Shown here: piece by piece, positions 12,762 to 19,772 of the stretch
Layout of the letters: each line of letters opens with the position of its first letter
How positions within the stretch are numbered: the stretch's first letter is position 1
IMG/VR virus record: IMGVR_UViG_3300044608_001572
Location: 1-26,358 of that record
Strand: one strand, 5' to 3'
Origin: a virus
Length of the DNA stretch: 26,358 bases
The notes under the pieces: model-generated
Databases searched by the model: none
Told to the model about the DNA's origin: nothing
The model's input: only the letters and a program-made list of their open reading frames with translations
Program-made: the position numbers and the translations under genes

Positions 12762-15194
12762 TTATTTAGTGCGATTGGGGAAAGCCAGTGATTTTATTCT
12801 TGCCAAAGGATCGCTAGACTCGTAATAGCTGCCAGTAATGGCTGCGTTGTAGTTCATGGGATCGTCATCCTCTTCCACAAAACTGTTGAGATTGTCACCT
12901 TCAGGTAAATCATCAATTTGTTGGTTAATCTTATTCATCATTTCTTGACGATTACCTATTTTTTGCATCAAAGACTCATACTCATCAATTGATGGAGCAA
13001 ATGATTTCAATTTCTCATTGCTGGTACTGGGAGGCTCAGGACTGGTTGCTGTTGTTGGTGTTGATGAGCGTGTTGCTGCTGTGTTGGGGACAGCAGGAGC
13101 AAATGATTTCAGTTTCTCAATGCTGGCACTGGGAGCCTCAGGACTGGTTGCTGTTGGTGCTGGTGCCATTGAGTCTGATGCAGGCGTAGATGTTGACGTT
13201 GGTGTTGAGGTTGTTGTTGAAGAAACCGGTGCCTGTCTTGCAGCAATCTTGTCAAGGGTATCACCTGCCTGCACAGTGTAACTGCCGGCGCCGCCAGGCA
13301 ACGTAAGAGTTTGACCGACTTTGATTTTGTTAACGTCAGCCACGCCAGACAGTTTGGCAATTTCTTGAGCGCCAGCGGTGCCTTTGTAGGTTGAAGGTGT
13401 TTTGGGAGCGGCTGGTGTTTTATTAGGTGCTGCTGCTGGTGTTTTGTCTGCCGCTGCTGGTGTTTTGTCTGCTGCTGGTGCTGCTGTTGGTTCTTTGTCG
13501 GCCGCTGGTGCTTTGTTGGTTGCTGGTGTTGCGTTTCCACCACCAGACAAACTAGATACCATGGCAAGTGGTACCCCTGCGCCAATCACCAATCCGCCAG
13601 CTCCTGATGCTATGTTGGATAGTTTTCCTGGTGCTCCAGGTCCTGGAGGACGCGAACCAGCAGTCATTGATTGCGGGGCGGCCAAGGCTGGCGGCTGAAC
13701 CTGAACGGCCTTACCCATGAATTTTTCAGGCTGACGTAGAATAGTCCCGCGACCGGTGCCGCCTAGACCTATGTCAATATTCATTGGCGATCCTCCGCGA
13801 CCACCTAGTCCAAATGTGCCGCCGCCACCACCGCCTGAGCCGCCGCCAAAACCTCCGCTGGCGCCGCCTTCCCAAGGCACAAGATTTTGTTTGCCAAATT
13901 CCATGCTTTTGTTTTCTGAAACCCCATCACGTTCGGTATTGCTTTGGACCTGATCTGGTGTTTGATCAACATTGAGACTCACGCCCAACTGTTGCAGTCG
14001 GGCCTGTACTTCGGTGTCGTCCCAGCAGTTGGCATTGGGATCTTCTTTGGCCAGTTCTTGTAAACGGTCAAACAATCGATCATCACCTATGATATCATCC
14101 AACTGTTCAGTGGCATTCATGGCTCCGGCGCCGACCATGAGTGGTTCGCTCATGAGTTGCTGTAACTTTTCCCACTTCTCAGGAGTGTCTGGCAAGGCCC
14201 AGGTTCCTTCTACCAAGCGATTGGCCCAGCTTTCAAAAATTTCTGCTTCTTTCATGGTGTTTTGCCTCAAACGTGCTAAGAGAGGCAAAGCAGCCTCTAT
14301 TCTGTAATCAAGTGTCTGTTCAATAAACATGGTCTTGATTGAGTCAACCAGTTCCTCCTGCAGAGTGATTTCGGCAGGATGCCATGTTTCAAAATAATTC
14401 TTGTACCCGGACGCGGTGCCCAATCTCCGCATTGATTCTCTAAGTTCATTGTAGTAGTGATGTGCTGTGTCAACCAATTCTGCTGTTACGCCTTCCAACA
14501 CATGTCTGGCACTGGCGCGATTGAATCTTGACAACACAGCTATTTCATTGACCATTTCTGTTATGTGGCTGCCACGTATGTCGTATGGCTTGCCGCCTTG
14601 ACGAACATGCTCTAACATTGCCTTGGCGCCTGCAAGGTTTTTGTACTGCAATTTGTAACGCTCGCCTTCACTGGTTTCAATGAAAATGCTTTCAATGTAA
14701 CGATGTCTAGCATCATTTTCGCCCAAGAGCTTGGCATGATTTATGACCAAACGTGCTTCAGTGGCCTGTCCCATGTAACTGGTACGACGATTGCCGTAAT
14801 AGCCCTCAAACAGTCCTTCCTTGATTGCGGCCATGCCACGCATGGTGTGCTTGAGCTTGCTGATATTGGTGGGGGTCCAGTCCCAGCGATTGCGCTTGGC
14901 AAACTCTCCCAACTGAACGAGAAAATCAAAAAACTCCTGCTTGTCTTCGGGATCGTCAATACCGCGTCCAAGGTTATCGCCAAAAAATCCTTGGACAGTC
15001 CGTTGTTTTTTCTCGTCGTTGAGTATCAGCACCATGCGACCATAGTTGTTGCCACTGCTGGCCACATAATCAAAGCTGAAAACTTTGGCATTTTCTGCGT
15101 CGCTGTCCATGCCCTGAGCATCTTTTATTTCAATGTCAAAGTCACGAGTGGTCAGCAGATCTGCCAACTTGGTGGATATATTTTGTTGTGCCAT
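12762..15194 (-). CDS. Large conserved phage protein with Gly-rich linker, low-complexity repeats and LysM-like pieces
   Basis: The start is the ATG at 15194 (MAQQN, 810 residues), 10 nt after the gp17 stop; an upstream ATG at 15239 lies inside gp17. Residues 1-400 are a folded, charged region (FFGDNLGRGIDDPEDKQEFFDFL, DARHRYIESIFIETSEGERYKL, PYDIRGSHI) that I recall as a conserved unknown of environmental T4-like phages. Then come a Gly-rich linker (442-468), a hydrophobic stretch (525-548, possibly membrane-active) and Ala/Pro/Lys repeats (557-600). The next parts are LysM-like fragments: AQEIAKLSGVADVNKIKVGQTLTLPGG (609-635) and SYTVQAGDTLDKIA (638-651). A Thr/Ser/Pro tail carries a duplicated EKLKSFAP. 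LysM domains bind peptidoglycan-type glycans, so a virion or cell-wall role is plausible, but the gene's function is unproven. Confidence 0.85.
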   Translation of the reverse strand: MAQQNISTKLADLLTTRDFDIEIKDAQGMDSDAENAKVFSFDYVASSGNNYGRMVLILNDEKKQRTVQGFFGDNLGRGIDDPEDKQEFFDFLVQLGEFAKRNRWDWTPTNISKLKHTMRGMAAIKEGLFEGYYGNRRTSYMGQATEARLVINHAKLLGENDARHRYIESIFIETSEGERYKLQYKNLAGAKAMLEHVRQGGKPYDIRGSHITEMVNEIAVLSRFNRASARHVLEGVTAELVDTAHHYYNELRESMRRLGTASGYKNYFETWHPAEITLQEELVDSIKTMFIEQTLDYRIEAALPLLARLRQNTMKEAEIFESWANRLVEGTWALPDTPEKWEKLQQLMSEPLMVGAGAMNATEQLDDIIGDDRLFDRLQELAKEDPNANCWDDTEVQARLQQLGVSLNVDQTPDQVQSNTERDGVSENKSMEFGKQNLVPWEGGASGGFGGGSGGGGGGTFGLGGRGGSPMNIDIGLGGTGRGTILRQPEKFMGKAVQVQPPALAAPQSMTAGSRPPGPGAPGKLSNIASGAGGLVIGAGVPLAMVSSLSGGGNATPATNKAPAADKEPTAAPAADKTPAAADKTPAAAPNKTPAAPKTPSTYKGTAGAQEIAKLSGVADVNKIKVGQTLTLPGGAGSYTVQAGDTLDKIAARQAPVSSTTTSTPTSTSTPASDSMAPAPTATSPEAPSASIEKLKSFAPAVPNTAATRSSTPTTATSPEPPSTSNEKLKSFAPSIDEYESLMQKIGNRQEMMNKINQQIDDLPEGDNLNSFVEEDDDPMNYNAAITGSYYESSDPLARIKSLAFPNRTK
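12763..12770 (-). promoter_or_regulatory. Late promoter-like ACTAAATA box upstream of gp32
   Basis: The minus strand reads ACTAAATA, overlapping the TAA stop of the 810-residue gene and lying 3 nt upstream of the -35 hexamer of the gp32 promoter. It shares the TAAATA core with boxes before five other starts. It could give late expression of gp32 in tandem with the sigma-70-type promoter, but the match includes a stop codon and may be chance. Confidence 0.3.
12994..13156. repeat. Imperfect direct repeat (two about 61-nt copies)
   Basis: Copies at about 12994-13054 and 13096-13156 begin GGAGCAAATGATTTCA and end GGACTGGTTGCTGTTG. They are offset by 102 nt (34 codons), so the frame is kept. They encode two ATSPE-PS-S-EKLKSFAP units near the C-terminus of the LysM-like protein. 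This is an in-frame tandem duplication with drift. Confidence 0.85.
13395..13526. repeat. Low-complexity K(T/E)PAA repeat region
   Basis: This stretch encodes residues 557-600 of the LysM-like protein, with repeated AADKTPAA, PNKTPAA and PKTP units. At DNA level it is a series of GCTGGTGTTTTGTCTG-type units on the plus strand. Such Ala/Pro/Lys spacers are common extended linkers and expand or contract by slippage. Confidence 0.8.
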
Positions 15195-15201
15195 GATTCT
15201 A

Positions 15202-15209
15202 TATTTAGC
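15202..15209 (-). promoter_or_regulatory. Late promoter-like GCTAAATA box before the LysM-like gene
   Basis: The minus strand reads GCTAAATA, overlapping the gp17 TAA stop and ending 7 nt before the ATG at 15194. It matches six of the eight T4 late core bases (TATAAATA). No Shine-Dalgarno sequence lies between it and the start. Confidence 0.4.
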
Positions 15210-16782
15210 GCATGATACTGATAAACGGCATGGGTTCAATCACGTTGTCACTGTGATCTTTGAGGTGAGCGTCAAGATCACTGTGATAGGTTTGCAGCAG
15301 CATCAGCATGCGCACTGCCAACAGCGAAGACATCACAAGATCGTCTGTTTCCCCGGGCTTGGCTGCGTAGCTGGTACCCGAAGCCACAAAGGTTTTGAGT
15401 TCACTCACCAGGGGACGACTAAACAATTTCATGCGCCCGCTTTCTACCAAGATTTTGAACTTGTTGCAGGCAGTAAGCTTGGCCTTGTGAGTGGTGTTGA
15501 AACCTTTGCGGAATCTACGTCCGCTGCTGCCAACCACACTGTTGTCGCTGAGAAAGTAACCAGGAATGTTTTCTTCCCCATATTCTGCAATGCTCAAAAG
15601 AGCAGCTTCGCCTATGGTGTTGTTCTCCACGCTGTAATAGACATTTTTAGAATCTTTTATCACAGCATGTATTTCTTTAACAATGTCCGCCAAGATACGT
15701 ATCTGGCTGGGTATGTCAGTGCGATTGTGGCGCCATTCTGCCACTTGTTCTGTGGTGCCTGCTTCAAACACCTGTATACCAGCAGGATCACCTCCGGTGC
15801 CTAGACTGGGATCAAGTGCCACAACATATATGGCGTTTGGCTTGATTTCTCGGTACCAACGAACTTGACCAGTTTTACGCACAGGCTCTGTGCCTTCGAG
15901 ATCCATGAGCTTGATGGGTGAGATGAGAGTTTCATCGTTGATAACAAACTCGCAGTCCATTTCTCTGCGGAAACGTTCATCGCCCAGTTGCTGCCGTTGC
16001 TGTTCGCCCCAGCTGTCGTCGCGCTCAGGATGTTCGCGCCAGTAACTGCGAAACGCCTTGAAACCATTGATGCCAAGCTCGGTTTGATTGCCGTGTTCGT
16101 CCTCGCACTTGTTGGCGCCCTTCCACAAAAAAGCAAATTGATCTTCGTCAGAGTTGGGAGTAGAGGTTATGATTGCCTTACCACCTGTGGCCAAGGTAGG
16201 CGAAATAGAAGTCCAGAATTCTTTGGCTATGGTAGGTCGCACAAACGCAAATTCGTCAGCGTACAGCAGCGAGATACTCATGCCTCGTCCCGTGGTTTCT
16301 GTTGTGGTCTGACTCACAATACGACTACCATTGTCAAACTCCAGGCTGCCTTTGTTGTAACTGGTGCTGCCTGCTCTGATGTGATTGGGACACAGTTCAT
16401 AAGCATAGCGAATACGTTGCATGATTTCCTGTGCGCCAGTATATTTGTGTGCTGCAATTAAAATTGTTGAATCAGGCACAAACATTGCGTACCACAAGAG
16501 ATATCCCGCAGCCGAAGTTGACTTGCCTGTCTGTCGCGGCATCAACGATATTGAAAATCTGTAGTTGTGATAGGTCTTGATCAGTCTGTGCTGATACTCA
16601 AAGGGATGATACAGCATCTTGCCGCGTGTGGGGTGCTGTATGTAGAAAAAGTTGTCTAGGAAGTAGATAGGACCGTCCACAGGATCTGCACAGCGGCTGA
16701 ATTCTTCTATTTGTTGTTCTGTGTAGACTTCAAAGCGATGTGGCGCTTTGACCAACACAGTTTCCATGAGATTGGGTTTCAT
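15205..16782 (-). CDS. gp17: Terminase large subunit gp17 (packaging ATPase and nuclease)
   Basis: This 525-residue protein has the two terminase domains. The ATPase domain shows Walker A PRQTGKST (82-89), Walker B LLYADEF (172-178, catalytic Glu177) and the coupling motif TSTPN (206-210). The RNase H-fold nuclease domain shows ALDPSLGTGGDPAG (Asp324), SVENN (Glu385) and GETDDLV (Asp480/481), giving the acidic triad for cutting concatemers. It pumps DNA into the prohead through the portal. T4 gp17 is 610 residues, so this version is shorter at both ends. The ATG follows the radical SAM stop by a single nucleotide. Unlike T4, where genes 16 and 17 are adjacent, here gp16 lies about 7 kb upstream. 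Confidence 0.96.
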   Translation of the reverse strand: MKPNLMETVLVKAPHRFEVYTEQQIEEFSRCADPVDGPIYFLDNFFYIQHPTRGKMLYHPFEYQHRLIKTYHNYRFSISLMPRQTGKSTSAAGYLLWYAMFVPDSTILIAAHKYTGAQEIMQRIRYAYELCPNHIRAGSTSYNKGSLEFDNGSRIVSQTTTETTGRGMSISLLYADEFAFVRPTIAKEFWTSISPTLATGGKAIITSTPNSDEDQFAFLWKGANKCEDEHGNQTELGINGFKAFRSYWREHPERDDSWGEQQRQQLGDERFRREMDCEFVINDETLISPIKLMDLEGTEPVRKTGQVRWYREIKPNAIYVVALDPSLGTGGDPAGIQVFEAGTTEQVAEWRHNRTDIPSQIRILADIVKEIHAVIKDSKNVYYSVENNTIGEAALLSIAEYGEENIPGYFLSDNSVVGSSGRRFRKGFNTTHKAKLTACNKFKILVESGRMKLFSRPLVSELKTFVASGTSYAAKPGETDDLVMSSLLAVRMLMLLQTYHSDLDAHLKDHSDNVIEPMPFISIMR

Positions 16783-16783
16783 T

Positions 16784-17926
16784 TTATTGCACCAAAAAAT
16801 CTAGTTCTGGCCATAGGGTTTTGAATTGGCCAGCTGTGTCAGGATGATACAATTCTTCTGTGATTCGTATATGATCACGAAACGCCTTGGTAATTTTGGT
16901 CACAGGTGCAGAAATTTCAGCATACTGCTTGATTGCGGCGGTGAAAAACTGTTGTTCTTCCGGCGAAGCAAGCCCAGAATCAAGAAACCGTTGAGACTCT
17001 TGCCGGGCCAATTCAGCCACTCTTGAATCGTGTTGGAACGGATCAAGATATTCAGGTTGAAACAAATTTTGCCACTTACATGTGAGTTGGTTGTCAGCTA
17101 GGTACTGTCTAAATTCACACACTCTTGTGGCATTGTACAAATTGTAAACAGCATGCACACCGCCCCAGTGGCCTTGTGATCGCATCAGATGTTTGACTAA
17201 ATCGAGATTTTTTTGCATTAAGTTCCAGTCGGATCCATGTCTAACATACTCCAGTCTTTGGTCTATGTTGTCAAAGCTTATACTCCAGCCCACTCGGTTT
17301 CGTTTGGATAATTTTTCAACTATGCGATTGCGTTCAAAATCAACATTGAGATTAGTGATCAAGGTAATGATCACCGACTCAGGCACCACATCCAACAATC
17401 TTTCATTTTCAGGCAACAGCAGAGGTTCTCCCCCCACCAGAGCCACTTCGTGAATGTGTTGGCCATGTTTGGCAATGAAATCACACACACTGTCAAAATA
17501 GGGTCTAGTACCACTGCGGAATGGGATGTGTTTGATTGAAGCCCACTTGCTACTGCAGGCTTCGCCGCAGTAGTTGCAACTGAGATTGCAAGTGGTGTTC
17601 CATCTCACATCCACGATCACCGGATAGTGATACAGTTCACCTGCTGTGCTGTAATCAAAATCAGGATTAACGGCATTGTGCCATTGACGTTCACCGTCTG
17701 CCCCAAAACGTTCTGCTTTAACACAGTTTGTGCAATAACTGTGTGCTTGACCTTGTGATATGCTGCGGCGAATTTCACGCATGACTTCGCCATTGAGGAT
17801 TTCTTCAATAGTGCTGTTGTTGAGATTGCCCAGCATGTTGGGATTACCAGCACAACAGGTTTTTACGTCACCGCGAGGATTGATATGTAGACCGCGCCAG
17901 GGCGCTGCACAAAAGAATTTGGACAT
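16784..17926 (-). CDS. Radical SAM enzyme with N-terminal twitch-type cysteines
   Basis: This 380-residue protein begins FFCAAPWRGLHINPRGDVKTCCAG. N-terminal cysteines 6, 24, 25, 65 and 68 (SYCTNCVKAE) form the auxiliary-cluster layout of N-terminal twitch radical SAM proteins. The radical SAM motif is CNLSCNYC (Cys113, Cys117, Cys120), and the SAM site is GGEPLLLP (165-172). It lies directly before gp17 with one nucleotide between the stop and the gp17 start, so it is co-expressed with packaging genes and physically apart from the other three radical SAM genes. Its start codon is buried in an inverted repeat with a TAAATA box in the loop. The substrate is unknown; candidates are a peptide or a sugar. 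Confidence 0.87.
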   Translation of the reverse strand: MSKFFCAAPWRGLHINPRGDVKTCCAGNPNMLGNLNNSTIEEILNGEVMREIRRSISQGQAHSYCTNCVKAERFGADGERQWHNAVNPDFDYSTAGELYHYPVIVDVRWNTTCNLSCNYCGEACSSKWASIKHIPFRSGTRPYFDSVCDFIAKHGQHIHEVALVGGEPLLLPENERLLDVVPESVIITLITNLNVDFERNRIVEKLSKRNRVGWSISFDNIDQRLEYVRHGSDWNLMQKNLDLVKHLMRSQGHWGGVHAVYNLYNATRVCEFRQYLADNQLTCKWQNLFQPEYLDPFQHDSRVAELARQESQRFLDSGLASPEEQQFFTAAIKQYAEISAPVTKITKAFRDHIRITEELYHPDTAGQFKTLWPELDFLVQ

Positions 17927-17944
17927 GTAGTTATTTACATGTCC
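17921..17944. repeat. Inverted repeat enclosing a radical SAM start codon
   Basis: Perfect 8-nt arms GGACATGT (17921-17928) and ACATGTCC (17937-17944) flank an 8-nt loop. On the minus strand the downstream arm contains the ATG of the radical SAM gene (17924-17926), so a transcript that started upstream would fold the start into a stem. On the plus strand the dyad is followed by GTTTTT, so it could alternatively stop antisense transcription. Confidence 0.75.
17932..17939 (-). promoter_or_regulatory. Late promoter-like TGTAAATA box before a radical SAM gene
   Basis: The minus strand reads TGTAAATA, 5 nt before the ATG at 17926 and largely within the loop of the inverted repeat at this start. 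It shares the TAAATA core of the T4 late promoter. A message starting about 6 nt downstream would lack the upstream arm and so escape the start-codon hairpin. Confidence 0.4.
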
Positions 17945-17960
17945 GTTTTTAGGGTGTTAG

Positions 17961-18395
17961 TTAATTGCACCAGCTCTGTTTGGCTTCGCCGTAGTATTCT
18001 CTGGCAAATCCATTGGCAATCAACATAGAGCGTAGGCTTTGCCCATCCAAGATCATGTCACCCAACACACGACCACCAAACTTATCCCAACCGTAAAGTA
18101 CAACTTGGCGCTTGAGTGATTTAGCTACCGCATTTTTTGTAAAGGCAGTGGCAGCTTCGCCTCGCTGTGCTTCACTGGGGCACTGTGCTCTGTGACCTTT
18201 TTCTGGCGTATCAACACCAAATACTCTAACAGCCAACTCTGGCTTGAGTGGTGCTGGTAAGAATGGTGCTGAAATAACCACAGTATCGCCGTCGTTGACT
18301 CGCACGATCTGTGCGTCATATGTAACACCCTGTGGTGTTTTTTGTGCTAGTGCTAGTGCTGGAACTAACAACAGAGTGAGTAGTAGTTTTTTCAT
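17961..18395 (-). CDS. Exported staphylococcal nuclease-like (SNase) endonuclease
   Basis: This 144-residue protein begins with a Sec signal peptide (MKK then a hydrophobic core, with an Ala-Leu-Ala site and likely cleavage after Ala17). The mature part is an SNase domain: VNDGDTVV (Asp35, Asp37, Thr38), RVFGVDTPEKG (Arg57, Asp62, Glu65) and WDKFGGRVLGDM (Arg109). These correspond to the Ca2+-binding and catalytic Arg35/Glu43/Arg87 set of micrococcal nuclease. Cys72 and Cys143 could form a disulfide after export. It would cleave DNA or RNA in the periplasm, or act outside after lysis. The gene sits among virion genes behind the fibre-like protein, with a late-type box 5 nt before the ATG. Whether it helps nucleotide scavenging, blocks competing DNA or enters the virion is not determinable. 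Confidence 0.88.
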   Translation of the reverse strand: MKKLLLTLLLVPALALAQKTPQGVTYDAQIVRVNDGDTVVISAPFLPAPLKPELAVRVFGVDTPEKGHRAQCPSEAQRGEAATAFTKNAVAKSLKRQVVLYGWDKFGGRVLGDMILDGQSLRSMLIANGFAREYYGEAKQSWCN

Positions 18396-18400
18396 TTTTG

Positions 18401-18408
18401 TATTTAGG
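18401..18408 (-). promoter_or_regulatory. Late promoter-like CCTAAATA box before the SNase gene
   Basis: The minus strand reads CCTAAATA, overlapping the TAA stop of the fibre-like gene and ending 5 nt before the ATG at 18395. The intervening bases are CAAAA, so there is no Shine-Dalgarno site. It shares the TAAATA core with T4 late promoters. Confidence 0.42.
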
Positions 18409-19012
18409 CTATCTGATATGTGCCAGAGATGTCAAAGTGTGCTCCGGATTGCCAGGCACCGGTAGCGGGAGTGTTGAATTTCCAGACCAGGTCTGTGGTG
18501 CTGCCAGAATAATACAGTTTCATCACTGTGGTGCTGTCTGCGACATCCGTGATGCCGGCGATGTGATACAGGGCCGGGGAACCTGCGCCTGCTGTTTGAT
18601 GCAAAGTGCCGCCAGCCAGTCTGAATGTGTTTGCGGCTGGTGCGGGCAAGGTGATCTGATAACCAGTGCTGCCAAAGTTGGTGACTCCTGTGAAATCAAA
18701 ATACACATGTATGAACATCAAGGGACCCATACGCACATAAGATGCTGTGGCTGTGCCGCCGGCAAATGTGCCGGATCCATCAGTGAACTGGGGATTGAAT
18801 ACTGTGCTGCTGGTAACGCCAGATCCGTATGCTACCAAATTCAAGTTGCCGTTGGTGTTGCCTACATAAAGATTTTGCGTGAGTTGGTCTACCACAAGTT
18901 CGCTGGGTCGAGCTACGCCGTTGTATTCGCCAACAGTTTCTTGTGCGTTGTCTTTCATCACGGCACGACTGATGCCTGTTATGTTGTCGTATGGTGGTGG
19001 CGGGTTTGCCAT
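18404..19012 (-). CDS. Fibre- or decoration-like virion protein
   Basis: This 202-residue protein starts PPPPYDNITGISRAVMKDNAQET, followed by ARPSELVVDQLTQNLYVGNTNGNL (35-58). That is a common N-terminal repeat type in phage fibres and stalks, in which a G/S-E-L-V-V strand is followed by YVGN. A Gly/Thr/Ser-rich linker (62-88) leads to a beta-rich C-terminal domain starting YVRMGPLMFIHVYFDFTGVTNFG (92-114). I recall similar C-terminal domains in environmental phage proteins thought to sit on capsids or tails. Its composition lacks cysteine and fits an exposed beta-structured trimer. The start shares one nucleotide with the upstream stop (TAATG). A host-binding role is inferred, not shown. Confidence 0.68.
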   Translation of the reverse strand: MANPPPPYDNITGISRAVMKDNAQETVGEYNGVARPSELVVDQLTQNLYVGNTNGNLNLVAYGSGVTSSTVFNPQFTDGSGTFAGGTATASYVRMGPLMFIHVYFDFTGVTNFGSTGYQITLPAPAANTFRLAGGTLHQTAGAGSPALYHIAGITDVADSTTVMKLYYSGSTTDLVWKFNTPATGAWQSGAHFDISGTYQIA

Positions 19013-19398
19013 TATCTTGGGTATCCTTGAAAGGGTCTGATCGGACTTTGAGTTGTCACAAAGTCAGGTTCTGCACTGTCAGGGGTGCTGACCAACTTTT
19101 TCCCGCCCTGGGTATCAGTCATAGACAGTGCTGTATCAATCACATCCTCAATGCCAGAATTCATGCCTGATATCACGGCATACTTGCCAAATGCAGCTTC
19201 AGCTGACCATTCTGGCATGAATGGATTCACATCATCTTTACGATAATCGCTGCGAGCACGAGCAATGGCAACTCCTGTGCGATAGGTACGATAAGGATCA
19301 CTGGAACTAACACCGGGCAACGAATATGTATATCGCATGGGCTCAGCAGTTTCGGCTGGTAGCTCACGCTGTTCTTTGATGAACTCTCGGGCTCGCAT
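19012..19398 (-). CDS. Probable virion protein with short targeting-like N-terminus (MRAREFIKE)
   Basis: This 128-residue protein begins MRAREFIKE and ends SPIRPFQGYPR. Central motifs are TYRTGVAIARARSD, VNPFMPEWSAEAAFGKYAVI and GGKKLVSTPDSAEPDFV, which I recall as conserved in environmental T4-like phages without a function. It overlaps the upstream gene by TGATG and the downstream fibre-like gene by TAATG. The N-terminus and the SPI(R/K)PF-GY ending are shared with the neighbouring 121-residue protein, so the two are probably diverged paralogues or use the same docking signals. The basic-aromatic N-terminus followed by Ile-Lys-Glu could be a target of the prohead protease, by analogy with T4 internal proteins. 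Confidence 0.78.
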   Translation of the reverse strand: MRAREFIKEQRELPAETAEPMRYTYSLPGVSSSDPYRTYRTGVAIARARSDYRKDDVNPFMPEWSAEAAFGKYAVISGMNSGIEDVIDTALSMTDTQGGKKLVSTPDSAEPDFVTTQSPIRPFQGYPR

Positions 19399-19763
19399 CA
19401 GTAGCCCCCAAACGGTTTGATAGGGCTATCAACGTGTGTGGATTTGACTTCTTCTGACTCTAGGTCGCCATTGTTCAAGTCTGTGTACACTGCTCCTGCT
19501 GCTCGGAAAGCCTGTTTGAGCATGTCTTGTTCAATTTCTGTGTATGGATAAGCGCCTCGTCGTTTGCCTATCCAGGATTTGGCATCCATGTCAATTTCGC
19601 TGCCATCACCGTTGGCCATGGCCACAGCCATCATCACACGATTCAGTGTGTAATCACTATTGGTTTGTTCTCCGTCGCTGAACAAAACTAGACCTTTGGT
19701 GGCTGACTGCCTACGATGTCCAATTTTGCCATCACGTTCAAAAACAAATTCTTTGGCTCTCAT
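19398..19763 (-). CDS. Probable virion protein with short targeting-like N-terminus (MRAKEFVFE)
   Basis: This 121-residue protein begins MRAKEFVFERDGKI and ends SPIKPFGGY. Conserved-looking stretches are NSDYTLNRVMMAVAMANGDG, DAKSWIGKRRGAYPYTEIEQDMLKQAFRAAG and YTDLNNGDLESEE. I recall close relatives in environmental T4-like phages annotated only as hypothetical. The start follows the upstream stop by 9 nt and its stop overlaps the next gene (TGATG). A DNA- or core-associated head role is inferred from the targeting-like N-terminus, the basic patch GKRRG and the location in a block of head genes. Confidence 0.78.
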   Translation of the reverse strand: MRAKEFVFERDGKIGHRRQSATKGLVLFSDGEQTNSDYTLNRVMMAVAMANGDGSEIDMDAKSWIGKRRGAYPYTEIEQDMLKQAFRAAGAVYTDLNNGDLESEEVKSTHVDSPIKPFGGY

Positions 19764-19772
19764 GTCAATGCA

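Noticed and set aside
13109-13585. Minus-strand frame rich in Gln and His inside the LysM-like gene
   Set aside because: It is a shifted reading of the Ala/Pro/Thr repeat region; the repeats keep the main frame open and its folded N-terminal half is conserved-looking.
15195-15239. N-terminal extension of the LysM-like gene from an ATG at 15239
   Set aside because: The extension lies inside the end of gp17, while MAQQN at 15194 follows the gp17 stop directly and gives a natural start.
15133-15804. Plus-strand open frame of 223 codons opposite gp17
   Set aside because: It is antisense to the terminase nuclease domain and the LysM-like gene start, with no recognisable motif.
18398-19030. Plus-strand open frame of 210 codons opposite the fibre-like gene
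   Set aside because: The Cys/Gly-rich translation is a mirror of the Ala/Thr/Pro-rich minus-strand gene; no other plus-strand gene exists in the window.
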